Shown here: positions 53,700-61,436 of the stretch, in pieces
Numbering within the stretch: the stretch's first letter is position 1
Layout of the letters: every line of letters starts with the position of its first letter
DNA from: an uncultured Bacillota bacterium
GTDB taxonomy: Bacteria; Bacillota_I; Bacilli_A; RFN20; CAG-631
Direction of reading: 5' to 3'
Length of the DNA: 64,000 nucleotides
Assembly: GCA_902491575.1 (NCBI GenBank)
Contig: CABUID010000001.1
Location: 62,001-126,000 of the forward strand
Program-made: the position numbers and the translations under genes
The notes under the pieces: generated by a model
What the model was told of the DNA's origin: nothing
The model's input: the letters and a program-made list of their open reading frames with translations, nothing else
Databases searched by the model: none

Positions 53700-54572
53700 A
53701 TGAAGTTAAAAATTATTGATGAAGCTTTTTTTCAAAGTTTAGAACTTTTGGATATTTATTTAAAAGATAATGTTGCAGGTGCATTTGGTGGGAATCATCG
53801 AAGTAAAAAAATTGGTTCATCGAGTGAATTTGCAGATTATAGAGAATATATTTCAGGTGATGATATAAGAAGAATCGACTGGAATGTTTTTTCGCGCTTT
53901 GAAAAACTTTATTTAAAATTGTTTTTAGATGAAAGACAAATGCATCATCGCATTTACATTGATGGATCTTTGTCAATGAACAATAAAAAGGAACAAGCTT
54001 TAAAATTAGCTGTAGCTTTTGCTTATTTAGCCATAAAAGCAATGGATAAAGTATCCATTTATTTAATCAATGGACATAAAACAACTAAATTATTAAATCG
54101 TGTCGTTGGGAAAGAGTCTTTTTATAATGCTATTGCTGCCATTGATAATGTTGATTTTGAAGGAGAAAGTTTTATATCCGATGCTATACTTTATTCCTCA
54201 ACGGGTTATGGTAATGGAATGAGTATTATTATTTCTGATTTTTTAACTCATAATGATTATAAAAGTTCCATTAGTTATCTTCGTAGTAAACATAGAGACG
54301 TGACTTGTATTCAACTTTTGACAGAAGAAGAGATTTATCCATCCTTTTCTGGTAAATCTATTTTATATGATTCGGAGAGCACTTCTCGATTTTATAAAAA
54401 AAATATTAAAAAAGAACATTTAAAGGCTTATGAAAAAGCTTTGGATTTTATTAAAAATGATATAGAGTATTTTTGCCGTTCTCGTGAAGCAAATTATTTA
54501 TTTGTTTCAAGCAGTGAAAAAATAGATCATATTATTTTAAATGAAGCGATTAAGAAGGAGATTGTCAAATGA
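53700..54572 (+). CDS. DUF58-domain protein
   Basis: A 290-aa protein with the DUF58 signature SSEFADYREYISGDDIRRIDWN and a VWA-like fold in the second half (YIDGSLSMNNK, a degenerate metal site). DUF58 proteins couple MoxR to membrane VWA partners. The stop overlaps the next gene by 4 bases (ATGA). Confidence 0.88.
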   Translation: MKLKIIDEAFFQSLELLDIYLKDNVAGAFGGNHRSKKIGSSSEFADYREYISGDDIRRIDWNVFSRFEKLYLKLFLDERQMHHRIYIDGSLSMNNKKEQALKLAVAFAYLAIKAMDKVSIYLINGHKTTKLLNRVVGKESFYNAIAAIDNVDFEGESFISDAILYSSTGYGNGMSIIISDFLTHNDYKSSISYLRSKHRDVTCIQLLTEEEIYPSFSGKSILYDSESTSRFYKKNIKKEHLKAYEKALDFIKNDIEYFCRSREANYLFVSSSEKIDHIILNEAIKKEIVK

Positions 54573-56395
54573 GTTTTTTAAATCCGTTAGGTTTGTTAGG
54601 GTTAATTGGCATTCCTATTTTAATCCTAATATATATCATTAAATCAAAATATCAAGAATATACTATTTCTTCAACTTTTATTTGGGAGTTAAGTGAAAAG
54701 TTTGTAACCAAAAAATCACCAATTTCAAAATTAAGTGGTTTATTAAGTTTAATATTGCAACTTTTAATGATTTTAGTTCTTTCTTTTGCTTTAGCCCATC
54801 CAATAATTACGGTTCCCAATAGTGCTAAAAATTATGTTTTTGTAGTGGATAATTCAGCAAGTATGAATATAAGTAATCGAATGACAAAAGCAAAGGAAAA
54901 AATGTTAGAAATCGTGAATGAAGCGAAGCAAAATAGTGAGTTTACAATTATTTTAGCAGGTGAAGAAGCCATAACTTTATGTTTAAAACAAACAGATAAA
55001 GAAAAAGTAAGTCAAATTATTAATCATTTAAAAGCAACAACTTTATCTACTTCTACTTCAAATGGTCTTTCTGTTGCTCAAAATTATTTTGATGAAGATT
55101 CTTCTTTAAATGTCTATTTATTTAGTGATATTCGCTATGCCTATTCAAATAATATAGAAATAATTCATCTTGAAAATCAAGAGTATAATGCGGCCATTAA
55201 CTCTCTTTACTATACTTCTAACGATGACCTTTTACGTTTTACAGGTCAAGTTATTTCTTATAATATAGATAAAAATTTAACTTTAGATTTATATCTTGAT
55301 GATGAATTAATGAATTCGGTAGATATGGAATGTAATGCAGATGAGGAAATGATTTATACGATTGAAACGACAGCAAAAGATTTCAATGAAGCTAAAGTTA
55401 TCATTCGACAAAATGATGATTTGGCATTAGATAATGAATATATTATTTATGGTAACGAATCCGTAGATAAATATAATCTACTTCTTGTCAGTGATCAACC
55501 TTTTTACCTGAAACAAGTTTTAAATACAATGGGAAATGTTTCTTTAACTACATTATCTGAATCCAGTTATAATGGACAATCAGGATATGATTTATATATT
55601 TTTGACGGATATGCACCAACTACATTACCAACTGATGGAGCTATTTGGTTGTTGAATATTAATCAAAATCTTTCCAATTCTGGTTTTGTTTCACAAGGGA
55701 GTATGACTGTTGAGGGAGGAGCTGAACTTTCACTCACAAAACTGAACGATGAAATCTATAGTATTTTAACTCAAAACATGATTGGCAATAAAATTCATGT
55801 ATCTTCTTTTATTCGTTATAATTTAGTTTCATCGTTTACTACGATTATGACTTATGATTCATATCCTATAATTTTTGCAGGAAATAATCCAAGTGGTAAT
55901 CGTGAAGTCGTTTTCGCTTTTGACCTACATCAATCCGATTTGCCTTTATTATTGGATTATGTTATTTTATTCAATAATATGATTCAATATTCAATTCCAA
56001 GCATATGTGATCAAACTCATTTTTCATGTGGGGATGATTTAAAGATTAATGTTTTACCAAATTGTGAATATGTTCGTGTCAATGCTCCAGATGGCTATTC
56101 CACCTATTTATCATTAGAGGAAGATATTGCTTCTTATCGGTTAGATAAATTAGGGACTTATGAAATAGAAGCAATGATTAACAATATATTGAAATCTTAT
56201 AAGATTTATGTATCTTTCCCACAAGATGAACAAAATCCAATTTTTGAAATGGAAAGTGTAGAACTATTGGGTAATAAAGATGATAAGGCATTTAATTCAA
56301 CTTATGATATTCAGTGGTATTTACTCATTGCTTTAATGATATTATGTTTATTAGAATGGGAGGTATATGTATATGAGCAACGTAAAGTTCGATAA
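54569..56395 (+). CDS. BatA-type membrane protein with VWA domain
   Basis: A 608-aa protein with an N-terminal BatA-like hydrophobic pair (~5-22, 58-78), a VWA domain with an intact metal site DNSAS (Asp94, Ser96, Ser98), a long beta-rich extracellular region and a C-terminal helix (~585-600). VWA domains bind protein ligands through a divalent metal. Its end overlaps the next gene by 29 bases. Confidence 0.85.
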   Translation: MSFLNPLGLLGLIGIPILILIYIIKSKYQEYTISSTFIWELSEKFVTKKSPISKLSGLLSLILQLLMILVLSFALAHPIITVPNSAKNYVFVVDNSASMNISNRMTKAKEKMLEIVNEAKQNSEFTIILAGEEAITLCLKQTDKEKVSQIINHLKATTLSTSTSNGLSVAQNYFDEDSSLNVYLFSDIRYAYSNNIEIIHLENQEYNAAINSLYYTSNDDLLRFTGQVISYNIDKNLTLDLYLDDELMNSVDMECNADEEMIYTIETTAKDFNEAKVIIRQNDDLALDNEYIIYGNESVDKYNLLLVSDQPFYLKQVLNTMGNVSLTTLSESSYNGQSGYDLYIFDGYAPTTLPTDGAIWLLNINQNLSNSGFVSQGSMTVEGGAELSLTKLNDEIYSILTQNMIGNKIHVSSFIRYNLVSSFTTIMTYDSYPIIFAGNNPSGNREVVFAFDLHQSDLPLLLDYVILFNNMIQYSIPSICDQTHFSCGDDLKINVLPNCEYVRVNAPDGYSTYLSLEEDIASYRLDKLGTYEIEAMINNILKSYKIYVSFPQDEQNPIFEMESVELLGNKDDKAFNSTYDIQWYLLIALMILCLLEWEVYVYEQRKVR

Positions 56396-58970
56396 TATTC
56401 AACTACTTTACCTATTTATTCCTTTATTTTTACTTGTAGTCGTTCCATTCTTTTTCATTATTAAAAAAAATAAATTTAAATTCCGTAATATATTATCTTT
56501 ATTTTTACATATTTTGATTTGTGCTTTACTTTCTTTGTCGGTTGCAGGCATTAAGACTGAAGAAGTGAAACATGAAACAATGATTTATTTTTTAGTGGAT
56601 GTTTCTAACTCATCTAACCGAACAATTCAAGATATGGATCAATATATTCATGATTTTAACGAGAAAATATCTGCAAGTAGTGAAGTTGGAATTGTCGTTT
56701 TTGGAAAAAATAGTGAGGAACTTGTTAAGCCTGGTCAATCTATCAAAAGCATAGCTACAACAGAAATCGATAAGAGTGCTACTAATATACAAGAGGCTTT
56801 ATTATACACTTCTTCTTTATTTGATGAAAGTTATAAGAAAAGAATCATTGTATTGTCAGATGGTAAAGAAACGGATGGTGATGTTTTATCCATTGCCGAT
56901 CAAGTAATTGATAAAAACATACGTATTGATGCAGTTTTCTTTAATAGTGATTTAACAGATCAAGATAAAGAAATTCAGATTGATTCTGTTAGTGGTAAAA
57001 ACTCTACTTTTTTAAATGTTTCTGAAAAAATGACGATTCAAATTAAAAGTAGTTATAATGCCATTGCACATCTTACGATTAAAGACAATGATGAAATCAT
57101 GTATGATCAAGATATAGAAATTTTTTCGGGTGATAATGAATTGAATATTGACTGTAATACACAAATTCCAGGAATGCATCAATACATCATTAGTATAGAT
57201 AGTGATGAAGATACAACTAAGGAAAATAATCTTTATTATTTTAATCAAGAAATCCATGAAAAATGTGAAATAGCAGTGATATCGAGTTCCTATAGCGATT
57301 CACAATTCATCGAAAACTTAATTCAAGAAAATGCAAATGTTACATCCTATATTACCTATAATAGAATACCTGTCAATATTGAATCTTATATGAAATATGA
57401 TGAGATTATATTATCTAATGTTAATTTGCAAGAAATTAATAATTATGAATCTTTAGTGACAACATTCGAAAATTTAGTGGCCGTTTATGGTAAAAGTTTA
57501 TTGACGCTTGGTGGATCAAATACTTATTTTAATGGAAGTTTTTATTCAACAAAACTTAAAGATATGATTCCTGTGGATATTAATCCTGAAGATACTCGAC
57601 AAAAGACCGCCTTGATTTTGTTAATTGACAATTCTGGTAGTATGTCTGGAGAACGTTTAAATATGGCTAAAAAAGGTGCTATCAGTTGTCTGGATGTTTT
57701 GACTGAACAAGATTATGCGGGAATTATAACTTTTGAAGATTCAACGCAAGTCATACAGCCTTTAATGCCCATCACAAATAAAGATTTAATTACTCGAAAA
57801 ATTAATATGATTCCAGATGGTAACGGAACGATGATGACAGCAGGTTTAAAATTAGCTTATGAACAAATGAAGAATTTAAAGGATACAGTCAGTAATCGAG
57901 AAGTAATTTTGATTTCAGACGGTGTACCAGGAGATAGTGGACAAGATGTTATTGCAAAGCAAATGGCAGAAGAAGGAATTGTATTATCAACAATTAATAT
58001 CGGTCTTTATAATGATTCTTTGCTTGCATCACTTGCACAATTAGGAAATGGTAGAAGTTACACCATTAATTCTGCCGATAAATTGCCTTCCATTATGTTG
58101 AATGAAGTTGGACAAGTGGTGATGCAAAGTATTATTGAGGAAGATGTAAAGATTACTATTTCAGCACCTAAAGATCCTATCGTGAAAGATATTACGTCTC
58201 TTCCAAATATTAATGGATACAATTTTTCGAAAGCAAAATATAATACAACGACTGTATTGAATACAAAATTATCGTTAGATACAGGAACAACTATTGAAAA
58301 TGTTCCTTTGTATGTATATTGGAACTATGGAGAAGGCCTTGTTTCCTCTTTTATGAGTGATATTTCAACGAATTGGTCTAAAAGTCTTTTTGACAGTGAA
58401 ACGGGTAAAAAATTATTCTTATCGATGGTAACAAATAATTTTCCAAAAGAGCATGTAGATAGTTATTTAAAAGTAGAAGTGAATTCAAAAGGAGCAACTT
58501 CACGTATAGATGTAAGTGTTCCTAAAATTATAGCTAATACGGAATTAGATGTAAAAGTAGTGTCTCCATCAGGGAAAGAAGAAAAATTAACAATGGCTGT
58601 CAGCAATGGAAAATATACAAATTTATTTTCAACAGATGAACAAGGTACTTATACTGTTTATATGGATTATAAAAATAAGAAAACAGGAGACGTTTATCAA
58701 ACAAACACGACTTTCACTTATTCTTATTCAACTGAATATAATGAATTTGCCAAATCCGATAATATTTTATTATGGCAATTAACAAATAATAGTGGAACAG
58801 TATCCAATGATATCGATGAAATCGTCAATATCGAGCAAGAAGATGTTATTTATAGTCAATACTATTATCCATATTTATTAATATTGTCATTGATATTATT
58901 TGTACTGGATGTCATTATACGTAAATTACGTTGGAAAGATATCACCAACTTATTTCATAAAAGTTTTTAA
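56367..58970 (+). CDS. Membrane protein with two VWA domains
   Basis: An 867-aa protein with N-terminal helices (~10-30, 38-55) and two VWA domains with intact metal sites: DVSNS at Asp78 and DNSGS at Asp421. A glutamine-amidotransferase-like fold probably lies between them, and a C-terminal helix (~838-855) ends the protein. The layout is close to the large VWA membrane proteins that pair with BatA. The ribosome site GGGAGG lies inside the previous gene, so the two are coupled. Two metal sites suggest it can hold two partners. Confidence 0.85.
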   Translation: MYMSNVKFDNIQLLYLFIPLFLLVVVPFFFIIKKNKFKFRNILSLFLHILICALLSLSVAGIKTEEVKHETMIYFLVDVSNSSNRTIQDMDQYIHDFNEKISASSEVGIVVFGKNSEELVKPGQSIKSIATTEIDKSATNIQEALLYTSSLFDESYKKRIIVLSDGKETDGDVLSIADQVIDKNIRIDAVFFNSDLTDQDKEIQIDSVSGKNSTFLNVSEKMTIQIKSSYNAIAHLTIKDNDEIMYDQDIEIFSGDNELNIDCNTQIPGMHQYIISIDSDEDTTKENNLYYFNQEIHEKCEIAVISSSYSDSQFIENLIQENANVTSYITYNRIPVNIESYMKYDEIILSNVNLQEINNYESLVTTFENLVAVYGKSLLTLGGSNTYFNGSFYSTKLKDMIPVDINPEDTRQKTALILLIDNSGSMSGERLNMAKKGAISCLDVLTEQDYAGIITFEDSTQVIQPLMPITNKDLITRKINMIPDGNGTMMTAGLKLAYEQMKNLKDTVSNREVILISDGVPGDSGQDVIAKQMAEEGIVLSTINIGLYNDSLLASLAQLGNGRSYTINSADKLPSIMLNEVGQVVMQSIIEEDVKITISAPKDPIVKDITSLPNINGYNFSKAKYNTTTVLNTKLSLDTGTTIENVPLYVYWNYGEGLVSSFMSDISTNWSKSLFDSETGKKLFLSMVTNNFPKEHVDSYLKVEVNSKGATSRIDVSVPKIIANTELDVKVVSPSGKEEKLTMAVSNGKYTNLFSTDEQGTYTVYMDYKNKKTGDVYQTNTTFTYSYSTEYNEFAKSDNILLWQLTNNSGTVSNDIDEIVNIEQEDVIYSQYYYPYLLILSLILFVLDVIIRKLRWKDITNLFHKSF

Positions 58971-58977
58971 AAAATTT

Positions 58978-59007
58978 GGTCTAACTTATTCAAGTTAGGC
59001 CTTTATT
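58978..59007 (+). terminator. Terminator of the MoxR-VWA operon
   Basis: A 10-bp stem (GGTCTAACTT / AAGTTAGGCC) with an ATTC loop followed by TTTATTTT. Confidence 0.85.
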
Positions 59008-59058
59008 TTAAATTATAAAATTACATTTTATTCCTTTATGCGTTATAGAAAATAAATA

Positions 59059-59087
59059 TTGCTTAATAATTATAATTTTGCTATAAT
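59059..59087 (+). promoter_or_regulatory. Promoter of the secreted-protein gene at 59119
   Basis: TTGCTT (59059-59064), a 17-bp spacer and TATAAT (59082-59087). Confidence 0.78.
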
Positions 59088-59118
59088 GAATTGAACTATT
59101 TTTAAAGGAGGCAGACGA

Positions 59119-60546
59119 ATGAAACGGTCAAATAAGTTATTATTATTACTCGTATCCGTAAGTTCAGTTCTTTTTGTTTCAAATGAAACGTTTCAAGTGA
59201 AAGCTGACGATTCTTCTAGTTTAAATGTTACTTCTGTGAAAGAAGCTGTCAATAAATTGATTGAAAGCAAGAATTATACGATTGAAGTATCTACGAATAT
59301 TGGACCAATAGCCATGACGTACAATATGTATTATACTGAAAACGGCTTTTATGATGATTTTTTAGGGGACGAGTATGGCTATGTAGCAGTGAATGAAGGT
59401 GTTTTTTATTTTGATTTATATAATCGTGATTTTACAGCTTCATCTTTGTTAAAAAATGATAATGATGAATTCTTAACATCTATATGGGGAAACAATTTAT
59501 TTTATAGTTTTAATAAATTACGTCCTGATGAATTTGTAAATGCAACTTCTACGGAATATGTTGCATCTGAAAAAAGGGTAAAAAATGTTTTCCTTAATAT
59601 GTTTCATATTGATTTTGGAAAATATCAATATGTTAATCCTGTAAAGTTTAAAGTTGGAAAAGATATGAATTCTTTTGAATTTACATTTGATTTATCGACA
59701 GGTGAAAGTTATACAGGTAAAATTAAAAATTTCGGAACAACAAAAATCGATATTATTGATGACTATTTAGAAAATGGATTTTCTTATCATCAAAATAGTG
59801 AAACTTTAAATAAAATTTTACAATTATTTTCAAACTATAATTATACTCGAATTATATATGATGACAAAGTAAATGATTATAGTGTAATCGCTGGATATGA
59901 AATGTATGATTCAAAATATTTTTATACATTTTTTGAAGATGAATATTTAACTGGTGGTTATGGATTTGAAATTGGAATGGTAAGCATTGACAAGACTTAT
60001 GGTCCAATAGAAGCAAATGGAAAAACATATGGGCCATATACTTTTAAAGGCAGTTATTATTGTTTTGTGAATGAAAATGAAGATGGTGAACAAACATTAA
60101 GTGTTATGACATCCATGCCTATAAATACGGATCCTTTTGTTCCAAATGTTTATAATTATCCTACATTTTTGAAAATGTTCAATGATACACAATATTTTGA
60201 TGAATCTGGTGGAAGTTCTACACAATTTTATACTTCTAAATTATCTTGTGTAACAGATTTTGTAAATAATTTTCAATTGACAGATAGTTTATCTTCTATT
60301 GGAGCAGTACCAACGGGTGTATATGTTCAATATTTAGAAAATGGCTCTGAAGATTATGCAAATACACTGGGAAAAGAAACAGTTGTATTTAGTTTGGAAC
60401 TATCTTATTATGGTGCTTTAACAACTTTAGATTTTGTATACACTGATTTTAATTCGACGAACATTTCTTGTATAACTCAAGAAAATATCGACAAGATTAT
60501 TAATGATGCTATCCAGTCAGTTATTGACAAAGATGCAGAAAATTGA
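59119..60546 (+). CDS. Secreted protein of unknown function
   Basis: A 475-aa protein with a cleavable signal peptide (charged MKRSNK, hydrophobic 7-20, likely cut after VKA near residue 30) and no lipobox. The mature part is beta-rich with many Tyr, Asp and Asn and a repeated YGPxxxxGKTYGPYTF pattern. No motif that I can name. GGAGG precedes the ATG. It is followed by two lipoprotein genes in the same direction. Confidence 0.65.
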   Translation: MKRSNKLLLLLVSVSSVLFVSNETFQVKADDSSSLNVTSVKEAVNKLIESKNYTIEVSTNIGPIAMTYNMYYTENGFYDDFLGDEYGYVAVNEGVFYFDLYNRDFTASSLLKNDNDEFLTSIWGNNLFYSFNKLRPDEFVNATSTEYVASEKRVKNVFLNMFHIDFGKYQYVNPVKFKVGKDMNSFEFTFDLSTGESYTGKIKNFGTTKIDIIDDYLENGFSYHQNSETLNKILQLFSNYNYTRIIYDDKVNDYSVIAGYEMYDSKYFYTFFEDEYLTGGYGFEIGMVSIDKTYGPIEANGKTYGPYTFKGSYYCFVNENEDGEQTLSVMTSMPINTDPFVPNVYNYPTFLKMFNDTQYFDESGGSSTQFYTSKLSCVTDFVNNFQLTDSLSSIGAVPTGVYVQYLENGSEDYANTLGKETVVFSLELSYYGALTTLDFVYTDFNSTNISCITQENIDKIINDAIQSVIDKDAEN

Positions 60547-60556
60547 GGTGAATAAA

Positions 60557-61408
60557 ATGAAAAAAATAAATTTATTAGTAATATTAAGTTCAGTAATGTT
60601 GCTTTCTTCTTGTAAGAATACGCCGCCAAGTGATTCAGTAACAGACTCCTTGAGTTCAAGTGATTCAGCTTTGTCAGAAAGTAATGATTCAACATCTTCT
60701 ACTGAAAATTCTTCTAACGCTGGAAGTGATAGTTCTAGTGAAATAATTGAAGATGAGTATAATGTTTTACCAGATTGGGACATCATTTCATTAGGTTTTT
60801 CTGCAGGAAGTGATTTATTAGATATTGCGGTAGATCGTGCTTTTATGACAGGAGCTGATTATTCATTGACTTATAGTATGGATTCATCCATTCCTAGTGA
60901 TCCAAAAAATGAAACGGCTATCTCAAGTAATGAAAAAGTATTTACATTAGAAAGAAATGGAACAGGATTCCTATTACATGCACATCATGCTGGCCAAGCT
61001 TTACTTAGAATTATCGATTCAAATGATATTATACGTTATTGTGCCAAAGTGGTTGTTAAAGATCCAATACCACTTGATTATATGGAAGAATATTTAGTTT
61101 ATGATTGCGAATATTGGAAAAGTGTGATGAGTTGGACAGACGATTACGTTATTACTTTTAATGAAGGCAATCAATATACTATCTCTGGCAAACTGGAAAA
61201 TGTTACTTTTGAACCAGTAACAGGGACTTATGAATATGTAGGTCTTTTAAATAATGGAAAAGAATACGAGTACAAGTTTACAGATACAGATATTGCAAGT
61301 TTGGGTTTGACAGGCTTTCATGTAGCTACAGTAGGCTCATTTATGTATTTACAAGGAAATTGGGGTACTGAAGCTATTTTAAAACCAATGAATGAAATGC
61401 CTGAATAA
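60557..61408 (+). CDS. Lipoprotein with Ser-rich linker
   Basis: Start at the ATG at 60557 after TTGAGGTG; the frame is open 18 codons upstream within the previous gene, which I reject. The 283-aa product has lipobox LSSC (Cys19), a Ser/Asp/Glu-rich linker (~21-60) and a beta-rich domain of unknown family. The gap to the previous gene is only 10 bases, so it is co-transcribed. Confidence 0.7.
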   Translation: MKKINLLVILSSVMLLSSCKNTPPSDSVTDSLSSSDSALSESNDSTSSTENSSNAGSDSSSEIIEDEYNVLPDWDIISLGFSAGSDLLDIAVDRAFMTGADYSLTYSMDSSIPSDPKNETAISSNEKVFTLERNGTGFLLHAHHAGQALLRIIDSNDIIRYCAKVVVKDPIPLDYMEEYLVYDCEYWKSVMSWTDDYVITFNEGNQYTISGKLENVTFEPVTGTYEYVGLLNNGKEYEYKFTDTDIASLGLTGFHVATVGSFMYLQGNWGTEAILKPMNEMPE

Positions 61409-61436
61409 AAATAAAATAAAAGAAAGGAAAAAATTT

